A stretch of DNA of 64,000 bases, taken from NCBI GenBank assembly GCA_009760885.1, contig CM019696.1, positions 49,716,574 through 49,780,573 of the forward strand, read 5' to 3'. Source of the stretch: Achatina immaculata (Eukaryota > Mollusca > Gastropoda > Stylommatophora > Achatinidae). Positions 10,829-22,800 of this stretch are shown here, piece after piece. Positions within the stretch are counted from its first letter, which is position 1. Each line of letters starts with the position of its first letter. The notes under the pieces were generated by a model that searched no databases, was not told where the DNA came from, and saw nothing but the letters and a program-made list of their open reading frames with translations. Position numbers and translations under genes: made by a program.

Positions 10829-13800
10829 GTTCATGATTTTTGCTATATCAAAATTATCTATGCATATACTTTGAAGTCTCACTACATTACATTTCACTTG
10901 TGTCAGGTACTCTTTTCGTTCATCAACCTAGCCAACTCTTAGTGCAGAGCTTTTGTGTTTCGTTTTGCATATAAATTTAGGGGAGAGGGGAATGAAGAAG
11001 CAGTACTCAGACTGAACGAGACAGCGGTCATCTGCTCGTAGCTTGCATCAGGGTTAGTGAACCATAGCCAATCAAGACCCTGTTATAGCTCCATGTGGTG
11101 CCTCCAGATAGCAGATAAGTGAATAGGAGCTGAAATGTGAAACCAAACCCAGTCCTAAAAATACACCATGATGAAGAATGATGTATTGGCCCTAAGGGCA
11201 CAAATATTGCAGCATAGCTGCATAGTGTAATACAGTGCAGCATAAAATATAAATTTTAAAGATAAAAACATAATACACAATTTTATCCATATCATAGACA
11301 TACAACATTGACAGACAAGTCTCAGACAGTGCTGGAACAGCAGTTGCCATGGTAACAGGGATCAAAGTCAACATGGGGACCCTTGGTCTGACGGGTGATG
11401 TTCCGTATGCTAAGAACTGCTCTGAAGTCACAGAAGATCGAAAACTTTTCTCTGTTTTGGATTATGCAATTATGGAAGGTATTTTAAATCTTAATCTTAA
11501 CTGCATTCACATCTTTCTTGGAACATTCAGACTTCATTAAACATGTTAGAAGGAGAATATCTGCAAACATCAGAACAGGAGACTCAAAAAGAAAGAAGAA
11601 TAGAAAATGAGTGAAAACAGTAGCTAACTGTTATAGCATGGGAGAAAGTTGACAATGTGATGTGTCATAAAATCATGAATATTTCATAACGTGGCCTGAT
11701 TGTATGTGCTGTCAGACATGACAAATGTTGATGGTGATATCTTGACTTCAGATAACTGCATTTCATTCACATGACATATTTTTTCTTTTATGATTCTCAT
11801 CACTTTTAGTAATCTTTGCAGATTTTGTTTTTTTAATTAATCACATATTGCATACATATTTTAGTGTTGCCTTCATTTAGTACTAAAATACACTTCAGAA
11901 TAGAACCTCACTCTGGCAATGAAATAGCTGACAGCCTATCCAAAGCTGGCAGCAATCAAGATCAAACATATCATCCAGTAAACTACCAAGAGGCGAAAAC
12001 TATAATCCGTAACCAGTGCAGATCTGAATGGAAAAAGAAACTGAAATGCAACAACAAACCAGATCCAATACACTAACTACAAAGACATCAGCAAACCATC
12101 CTCTTCCATCTAAGGACAGGCCACTGCAGACTACTAAGCCAACTACATTGACCTAAAATGTCTCACACAGACGAATGTCCATGTGGCATTGGAATCCAGA
12201 CCCCAGAATGTGCCCAGACCATGCAGACCTTAGGCGTGAGACATGGCCAGAGGACACTCGCTTGGGCCAAAAGCTTTGGGGCTCCTATCAGGATCTGGAG
12301 AGGACTGCGGGCTTTGCCATGTCGACAGGGATCAGGATCTACTGCAACCAACAACCTCGAACGCAGAAGAAGAAGAAGAAGAACCTCACTCATAAACTAT
12401 GGGGCTGGTGCAGAACAATAAAACTAGACTATAGACAAGGCATAGAACTTGAAATACGAGTTGCAATCATAATAATAAGAATTAATAATAATTATTAATA
12501 ATAATAATAAGAAGAAGAAGTAGAAGAAGAAGGAGAAGAGGAAGAAGAAGATAGCAAAGAAGAGGAAGAGAATAATTATTGGATGAATTTTGCTTCATTA
12601 TATGCTGTGCCAGATGCTGCTCATAATTATGTTTCTTCATCATGTGTAGTTCTTTACCTTTCCAATCAGTTCAAATGCTTCTCTTCTTCCGTGCCACTCG
12701 ATAAATCAACTGAGATATTTTTCTCTTAGTTTCCCTCTCTTTCCTTTTTGTATTAAATTCTCCAGTCATTACTGGGTTCTCTAACTTTTATCTTCTCATG
12801 ATGTGTGCAAGAAATTTTGAAATTCTCTTTTTTATATATAATTTTACATTCTAATTGTTTTGAAAATTCTCTGAGGAAGTCTTCCTTTGTTTTGGGTTTT
12901 TTTTTGGCTGGACAGAATCCTTGTTATGTCTTTCTTCAAAATCTCTCTTACTTCCATTTTTTTTTAATAGTCCAAATTACATAACTCTTTGATAATCAGC
13001 CCTTTATCTCTCATTTTCCATTCTCTGATGATGTACACATGACAAACACATTTAAAATCTGAATGCCAAAATGTTGAACATCCTGCCCATCTATTCAACA
13101 GTGTATTTGACCAGATATATATGATACAGTTACTTTTAGATCCTCACACATAGATCACATTTCACATTGCTAAACAAATTATTCTGCATTAATAGATTTG
13201 CTGCAGCCACTCTATTAAGCATAAACTGATTATTCAGTCAGTCAGTCATTTGCAAGTCCCTTGCAGAACTTTGCCTCCCTAACAGCTCTTCTGTAGGCCT
13301 CTCAGTTGTAAGCAAGAAGCCCTGCTGCTGATGCATCCATTTGCAGATTATCAACAATATTTTGCAGCCATCTTCACCTTGGTCTTCCTCTCTTTCTTTT
13401 TCCCATTATGTACTCTTCCAAGACGGTCTTCTGTAGATTATCATGACATTTAATTTGTCCAAAATATTTAAATTTTCTCTGTTTAATCCTCTTTACTAAC
13501 CAGCCTTCTTCAATATTAAGTTCTTGTAGAATATATTTGTTCTTTTTTGTGTCCATGATATTTGATGAAATTTTCTGTAGCATTTACATTCAAAGGCATT
13601 TATGTGTTTCTCAGCTGTTTTGTCAAGTGTCCAGGTCTCACAGGCATATGTTGCGATGAGAAAGATGTATGCCCTTAAAAATCTTATTTTTATAGCTCTA
13701 AACTGATTATTTCATCTTACATCCTTCCTGTCCCATTAAATGTCACATAGGGCTCGCATATTTGTTTGCCAAGATTTCCTGTTCTCTGCGAGTCTTTCAA

Positions 13801-16800
13801 CTTCATCAAGGGACGCTGTGCCCACTAAACTGGCTTCTCTTAATTAACAATGTCCTCTTTACAGTTCTAAATTGATTACTAAGGGCCCACTATATATAAA
13901 TCAGACAAATGATGGATCTTCACAGAATCTACAAATATAATGTAGTTCATGTAGCAGTTAGAAGACAGTGAATGTATATATACCTCCTTGCCAGTGTTCA
14001 GAGCTACTGCTTTTGTTGTCACTTTCATGTTTGGTAATATGTATATAATCTCCAGGTAAATCAGTTGGTATTGTCACAACCACAAGGGTAACACATGCAA
14101 CCCCTGCTGCCACGTATGCTCATGTTCCTTGGAGGTGAACCAAATTTGACATTCATGATAACTCATTCATTCATTCATTTGCATGTCTTGTGCGGAACTT
14201 TGCCTCCCAAACAGCACTTCTGTAGGCCTCTCGGTTGTGAACAAGATGACCTGCCGCTGCTGCATCCATTTGCAGATCGTCAACGATGTCTTGCAGCCAC
14301 CTTCGTTTTGGTCTTCCTCTGTTTCTTTTTCTCATTATGTATCCTTCCAATATGATCTTCTCTAAATTATCATGACGTTTAATGTGTCCAAAATACTTAA
14401 GTTTTTTCTCTTTAATCCTCTTTATTAGCCAGCCTTCTTCAGTATTAAGCTCTTGTAGTATATTTGTTCTTTTTTGTGTCCACGATATTTGGAGAACTCT
14501 TCTGTAGCATTTACATTCAAAGACATTTATGTGTTTCTCAGCTGTTTTGTTAAGTGTCCAGGTCTCACAGGCATATGTTGCGATGGGAAAAATGCATGCC
14601 CTTAAAAATCTTATTTTTGTGATTCTGTCTGCTCCTCTCCACAGACTGTCACCATATCATCATCTTAGTAACATAGCAGTCATAAATAAATATCATGACT
14701 ATCATAGTTAAATATCATAACTGAATACCATAAATATCATAAATAAGTATCTTTACCATCATCAATTTTAAAAAATGACTTCTATTAAACATCATAAATG
14801 TCATTAATTTTCAAATTTTCATCATTAATAAATATAAATATCAATATTGTACATCAAAAATATCATTAAGAATCATAAGTATTATCATTAAACATCATAA
14901 GCATGATCATTAAATATAAAAATCAATCAGCATTTTTGCTGTCATTAAATACTAATCATATCATAAGTTTCATTAAAATTTGAAGTGATATTTCATCTAG
15001 AGTTTTTTGTTGTAAATTAATTCATTGTTTTAAGAAACTAATGATTCATGAAACAGTTTTGATTTTCAGCTTTAAAATTTCATGAAAAAAAAACAGACTT
15101 ACAGAATCAAATATAGATTATGTTGTCTTCTAATATTCTACTGATAACAATGGTAGACAAATGTGTATGGTTCTGTTTTACAAAAAGACACAAAGAATGA
15201 GGAAAGCTGACAGGAGCAAGAGTGGCAGAAAAAAAAATGAGCACATATAAATATAAAACATACAACAATCCAATATTTTGGCAAAAAGCCATTTTCGTGG
15301 ACACATACGAAAACAACACAACAGATAAAAACACAAAACAAACAGATGAAAAATTAAACACTTTTTTGTATCCTGCCTTGTGAGAAAGATGAGCACAAAT
15401 GTTTCTGACCCACTTTCTCACCTTTTTTACATCTTTGTGTAAAACTGAACCACACACCTTCTAAGTGCCATGCCGTGTGGCATTGGTGATCATTTCTCTC
15501 CACAGTTCCCTGTCTTTTGCATCGATTAAGAGATCTGCTGGTGATTTTCTTCCTAGCCACATTGACAGCTCATTCAGTAGGTTCTCTCTCTGTCTTCCTC
15601 CATCTCTTCTTCCTTCAATTTTTCCAGTTGCCACAGTGTGTTCTAATTTTCTGTACACCTTAGTCTGTTAATTACTAGAACCACTGTTAGTGCAGTCATT
15701 ACTAGAACCACCGTTAGTGCAGTCATCATTTCTCTTATCTCTAATATTCTTCCGCAAATTTTTATCATGACACATTCTTATCTTATCTTATATCTTATAT
15801 CCTTCCCGTGCCATTAAACGTCACATAGGGCTCGCAAAGTAGTTCGTCAATTTTTCCTGTCTTCGGCGAGTCTTTCAACCTCATCAAAGGATTTTATGCC
15901 TGTTAATTTGGCCTCTCTTAATAATGTCCTCTTCAGAGTTTCACATGGTCTGCCTCTTTTTCTTTGGCCTGTTGTGTTCCACTTGATAGCTTGTTTTGGG
16001 ATTCTCTGATCATTTCTTCTCATCAAGTGACCAACATATGTCCATCTCCTTTTCCTGATCACCCATGAGACTGGTTGTTAATGAGGGTGGATATTACATT
16101 TGAATTGAATAGTCTTAACTTGATTTTTGTGCTTATAACTTTTGAATTCCATATGTTCTCAAGATTCTTGAAGATTGATGCTGCTTTTGCAATTCTGATC
16201 CTAACTTCCTTTCTAGTGTCACCATCCTGGTCTATGTAGCTGCCAAGGTGCAAACTGATTGACTTCTTCAATATCTATCCCTTCTATGTGTATTTTTCCA
16301 TTTTGATTGAGAGGAATTTTCATTATTTTTGTTTTGTCCTTGTTAATTTCAAGTCCTATTTTGCTAGCCAGTGAAGACAGGCTATCTGTTTTTTCTTGCA
16401 TGGAATTCACATTATTACTGATAAGAGTTATGTCATCAGCAAAATCAAGGTCTTCTAGTTGGGTCCCATGTACCCAGTCAGTATCTGTGTTACCTGTGCA
16501 GCATTTTTTCATTATGAAGTCTATTGTAATCCCAAAAAGTAAAGGAGACAGTATACATCCTTGTTTCATGCCTGTTGACACATTCACCATTGGTCAAATT
16601 TGTCTCCTCAGGGACTGGGAGAGTGATGCAGACATGGCCTCTGTCATTGGATGTGATCATGTCAAGGACATTGCATACCAACTGATTGTTGACAATCCCA
16701 ACATCAATGTAAGTGGAAATTGAGTACTACCTTTTTTTTTTTTCATCCTTACCTTCAAAGTTTCAGTACCAGGAACTTTGTCCTTAGTACACTCCCTAAG

Positions 16801-19800
16801 AAAAAGGTCAAGAGGAGTAATGTCCAATGAATAGGATAAGGGATACACTTAAAACAATGACTAAAGAGATGTTGGAGAACATGTGACAACAATTTAGTAT
16901 TGTTTAGATTTTTCCTAGGAACACATGGAGTACACGTTGAAGGATATGAATAGTAAAAAAAAAACTCATTGAGTTCAGATCAAATTTGCAAAAAAAAAAC
17001 AAACATGTCACTATTTAGCATAGTTTGTGTGTAATAAATGTCTGTAATCAGGAAAAGACCAGTCAAAGTATATAGAGAAGCCCGCCCCCCCCCCCCACCC
17101 ACTCTGGTTTCTCTTCACAACGTATAAATCTTTTGCCTTTTTTTTTTTAATAGAGAAGCCCAGAACTTCTCTCTCATATTGTTATGTCATCTCATGACAA
17201 CCAGCAAAACAAAACAAACAAGTTCCAGGCATAACCAGCAACAGCAAGGAACTGGAGCACTTTAGCAGTTGTGAATACTTTGTGTCACTTCTAATCAACA
17301 ATGATGGCCGCTCAAGAGAGGTTAAAGGGAGATAACTTACTGCGTCCAAAAGATTACTGCAAATGAACAACATATGACAAACTACCAGTAAACACACTGT
17401 ATTATATTAAAATCTGCCAGGTTCTGCATCTTCCAAACAGCATCGTGCAGGTGTGAATCATAGACACTGATCTAAGCAGCAGAAAGGCAAGCAACAGAAA
17501 AGAGATTACAGGTCTTGAGCTGAAATGTTTACAGAAGAACCCATAGTTTATCATGGAAGGAGAAGAGGAGCAACAAAAGCAGATTGGAAGACTGTGTTTG
17601 ATGAAACCAGACTTCTCAGCTCCGTCAAGGAATGGAAGTTGCCCTCCCTTGGTCATGCTAAATGATGTTGAGCGTCTAGAGAGAACAGTAATGGAGGCTA
17701 TGACTCATGGGAAACAAGAATGAGGAGACCACTAAAGAGACAGTGGGCTCAAGGTATCACTGAGAGTCTAAGCATCATACATGTTTGCCCTTCATAAGTG
17801 TGTGGCATGATCTATATGTATGGTGTGATCTATGTGTGCAGCATGATCTTGTGGTGAATGTGTGATGACTCATGTTGTAAGTAGTGTCAGCTCAACATAC
17901 AATAGCATCCAAATAAATGAACACTTCCCGCAGATTTTTACCATGACTCAGAAGCAACCTCTGCATTGAAGAACAGGCACAAGCATAAGTCCAACCCCAA
18001 GATCCCACAACCCCAAGATCCCACAACCCCAAGATCTCACAACTCCAAGATCTCACAACCCCAAGATCTCACATCCCCAAGATCTCACATCCCCAAGATC
18101 CCACAACCCCAAGATCTCACAACCCCAAGATCTCACAACCCCAAGATCTCACAACTCCAAGATCTCACAACCCCAAGATCTCACAACCCCAAGATCTCAC
18201 AACCCCAAGATCTCACAACCCCAAGATCTCACAACCCCTAGATCTCATAACCCCAAGATCTCACAACTCCAAGATCTCACAACCGCAAGATCTCACAACC
18301 CCAAGATCTCACAACCCCAAGATCTCACAACTCCAAGATCTCATAACCCCAAGTTCTCACAACCCCAAGATCTCACAGATATACTCCATGTCTAATCACT
18401 TTGTCAGCACTCATGTAGACAGGTGCAGACTTTGCATGCTTTCTTACATTCATTATCTAGCTTCCACACAACTGTACTTTCTCCAAAAATCTGGCCAAAA
18501 TGCCTCTCATGGCCAAGTTCAGTAACAACTCAGTCACTTGGCCAGATGACCAACGTCCACATCATCACTTGCTTAAACATAGTAAAGCCTGGACAGCCAC
18601 ACCACACCTGAAAACCCATACAGTGCTTTAACACCACTCTCACTGAAGCAGACATCCTGACTCTTGTCAATGAGCCACTTTTACGGTGGCTATCATGAGA
18701 GCAGCGTAAGGAAGAGAAAAACTTCTTCAGAATCTCCACAGCACAGGCTGTACAGAACACAAGGTCACAAGGTCACAGTTCTAGACAGACAGTAAGAAGA
18801 AATATCCCACCATGCACCATCCACATAAGAAAACCTCAGAGACATGCTGTAAATAAAGAGCATCATTTTTATTTCATGAACCTTGACTTATAATTTTATC
18901 TTATTATTTTTATTTCATGAACCTCAACCTATAATTTTATCTTATCATTTTTATTTCATGAACCTTGACTTATAATTTTATCTTATTATTTTTATTTCAT
19001 GAACCTCAACCAATAATTTGATCTTGTCATTTTTTACCTATAGGTGATTCTTGGTGGGGGTAGGCGGGAATTCACGAACCAAACCACAGGTGGTAAACGA
19101 ATAGATGGTCTTGACCTTCGAGAGGTAATTACTAGTAAATTTTTATGAATATCTGTCTGTCCTGATGGTTTAAAAAAAAAATTAGATACAGACAGCTGCT
19201 GGAACCCCCCGTGTGGTACCCAGGATCTGCAAAGAATAGGACCACTGTACCCTACCATGCATGATCGTAAAAGACGACTAAGGAGGGTTCAGCATAGGGC
19301 CAGCAACCCTATCTGGTAAAAAAACTATCAGACTGCTACAGAAACGGAAGCAAGGGAAAAAGAGACATGGAGAAGAACAACAGAAAGGATGTTGAGCAAT
19401 AGAGGGCTCACCTGGGCAAGAGCAGAAAAAAAGGCGAAGGACAGGCATTTGTGGAAAACCCTTGTGGAAGCCCCATGTGCCCTGGGCACTTAAGGTTCAG
19501 AGAGAGAGAGAGAGAGAGAGCTGCTGGAATATGCCTGGTTAGTCTGTGCTGATTTACAGTTACAAAATTTATGAAACTAGCCAATCAGATGTGAGCTACC
19601 CAAACTATTTATGTTTTTCAGTCTGTCAGTCATTGAAGTGCAAATTGGAGGTGCAATTTGAAGTGCATAGCTGATCATTCCATTTTATGCACTTTAGATT
19701 TGTAAGGAATTTTTTTTCTTTTTTTTTTTAAACTGTTTTTCTATAACATTTTTTTTAAAAAAGACTTTACACAAAAGTTCATAACTCTAAGCCAGCCTGG

Positions 19801-22800
19801 GATAATATGAAGGTGAACTGTTTGTTGAATGGAGTGTTTACAATAAACATGTACCAGAATTTTCATTTTACTTCCTAGAAATCCAGTCAGTGGAGATATT
19901 TGTTTAAGACTTACGCTGCTTTTGCAAGAAGACAGATGGAAAGATTATATTTGAGAATGCAACTGGATATCATGGATAACATTTATCCAGTGAAGAACTA
20001 ATGACACCACTGAGTCACTGATAAGAGTAGAGAGAAAAAGTAGATGTCTTTAAAACTATGAAAAAAAGCTAAAAAAAAAACCACATTGTAGCCTGCAGTA
20101 TGTCCTCCCTTGCAAAACTTCATTGATGAGCTTAGTGAGAATGACCATGATTGTGCCACATAAGCAAGCAGCACATTAATGTGTTGAACCCTTATCATAA
20201 GCCTGTCAAAGAAGGGAAAATGAATTCACAATCATAAACTCTCATCAGAGCTGCATGAACTCTTCAAACAATCATGGATACAAAAGAGAACTAAAGCCAC
20301 TACACTGTGGCCATGTTAAAAAGTGTCAGTGAAAGGGCTTGACAATGGAACTTCAGAGTCAAGCCCAGTCCAATGAAAGTAAACATATAAACTTATCAAA
20401 AGCCAATTTAAATTTTGTACATCATCATCATCAGCTGCCGTGCCGACTGGCGTTGGTTATTAATGCTTCTCCAGAGTACACGATCCTTCATGCATGCCAT
20501 CAGCTCAGTTTGTGATCTCCTCTCACACCATCCGTCAGACTGTCCAGTATCATTTCTCTTGGTCTTCCTCTTGATCTTCTTCCTTCTATTTTTCCTGTTG
20601 TTATACTATTTTCAATGCCCCCTCTTTTCATTGCATGTCCTATGAAAGTACATTGTCTCTCTCTTATCTTTTTGACAAGGTTTTTTGTCTCTCCAGCTCT
20701 TCTACATTCTTCATTAGCTATTTTTGCTGTCCAGGGGATTCACAACATTCTTCTAATAAACCACATTTCTGCTGCTTCCAATGATTTTTGTGCAGACTTG
20801 CCTATTGTCCATGATTCACTTCCATATAACAAGATAGGTTCAATATAGCATTTTAAGACTCGTTTTCTAACATTCATTGATAAGGATGTGTTGGCTAATA
20901 TGTTTCTCATTCTCTGAAATGCAGTCTTTGCTTGGCCTATTCTGTTCCTAATTTCTGTTCTGCATTTCCCATCTGAAGTTATTACTGCTCCAAGGTATTT
21001 GAATTTCTGCACCTGCTTTAGAATAGTTCCGTTTAATTTTATACTGCATGCTGGTGGATTCTGTTTCTTAGATATAACCATAGTCTCTGTCTTTTTGGTG
21101 TTTAAAGTAAGGCCTTTCTGTTCACTTTCTTTGGTGACTTTATCCAAGAGATTTTGCAGGTCTTGTTGGTTCTTAGCTATCTGTACTGTGTCGTCAGCAT
21201 ACCAAAGGTTGTTAATATTGTATCCTCCAATTTTTATGCCTGGTTCTGTGTTGATCATTCTTAGAATATTCTCGCTGTACAGAGCTTGTCGAATGCCTTG
21301 GTGTAATCAATGAAGCATAAGTAGAGCTCTTTCTGTACTTCTAAAGCTCTTTCTGTTAGTGTTCGTAAAGCATAAATGGCATTGTGTGTTCCATTTCCTT
21401 CAACAAATCCAAACTGTTCATCTGCTATTTCCATTTTTATCTTTTTCCTTGTTCTTCTCATAATGATTCTCAGAAGTAGCTTTGTTATGTGACATGAGAG
21501 GCTGATAGTCCGGTGGTCATCACATTCTTTTGCACCTGGTTTCTTTGGTAGCGCTATAAACGTGGATTTAAGCATGTCACTGAGCATATAACCACTGTTG
21601 TAAATGTCGTTCAGTAACTTGGTTATTATTTTTATTCCCATCTCTAGTGCCTCTATTTCTTCTATTGTTATATTATCAGGCCCAGTCGCTTTTCCTTTCT
21701 TCATGTGTTTGATGGTATCTATGAGTTCATCTTCAAGTAATGGTGGTCCATCACAGTTTTCAGTATCTGGTGTTAATTCTGGTCTTTCTGCTCCATATAG
21801 CTCACCGATATACTCTGTCCACTTGTCCACAATGTCTTCTTTTCCCATTAACATTTTACCTTCTTTTGATTTCAGGCATCCTGTGGTATATTTTGTTTTC
21901 CTGCCTGTGAGTTCACTAATTCGTTTGTGCATGTTTTTGCTGTCTTTATTATGAGAGTCCTCTATCTGTCTGCACTGTTCTTTTAACCACACTTCTTTTG
22001 CTTCTCTGCATTTCTTTATTTATCTTGCTATATTTTTCCTCGTTATTTTTTACTCCTCCTCCTCTTGTCCATCAGTCCTAAGATGTCGTCTGTCATCCAT
22101 TTATTTTTAGAGGCTTCTTTTTTTGGTGGTACCATCTCCTTAACAGTTTGGTGGATAGAATCTCTTAACATTGCCCATTGTTCATCTATAATCTTTGCTA
22201 TTGCATTGTATCTATTTGTTATAATAATTTTGTATTGTTCTCACAGTTCTTTGTCATTTTTAAGGAATTCTGTACTCAGTTTGATGTTTCTCACTTTTCT
22301 GCATGCTTTCTTTAGCTTTATTCTAATTTGGTATAGAGAATCATTTTCTGTTTTTATATTAATAAAAATAGGGTTTATCAACTCATGATCTTTGTTTCAG
22401 AGCTTCATATTTACAATAACATGACATTACATTTATTAGTTTTTTGGGAGCTTGGAAACTTTTTTTTTTTTTTTTGAGACAACGAAAACAACAGGCCGTG
22501 ACCCGGTGGTACTGCAAACCGGGCCCACCCGTAACGAGATGCAGACCTTACCCCCGGCAGTCAATGTGCAGGGCGGCCTCGAACACCTTGTTGGTTCCAA
22601 AATAACAAAGTGTACATTCTACAGAGCGCAGAACTACACTTTGATCTTAGCCAAAAGGCTTGGAAACAAACTTGCTGACATTCTGTTAACTTACATTGTA
22701 AATGAGATTTCCATTTATGAAACATTGAATTGTAACATCCTACAAGAGTACAAATTTTTGCTAGATTGCAGCTCCACATAAACTGAAAATGACAGATGGT

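Noticed and set aside
17966..18241. Proline/serine repeat protein of 91 codons
   Set aside because: A 16-bp minisatellite read across its phase shifts; it lies in an intron of ALP gene 1.
22476..22658. Functional U2 snRNA gene
   Set aside because: The U2 5' bases are missing, the middle does not fit, it ends in poly(A) and is flanked by a target duplication, so it is a retrotransposed derivative.
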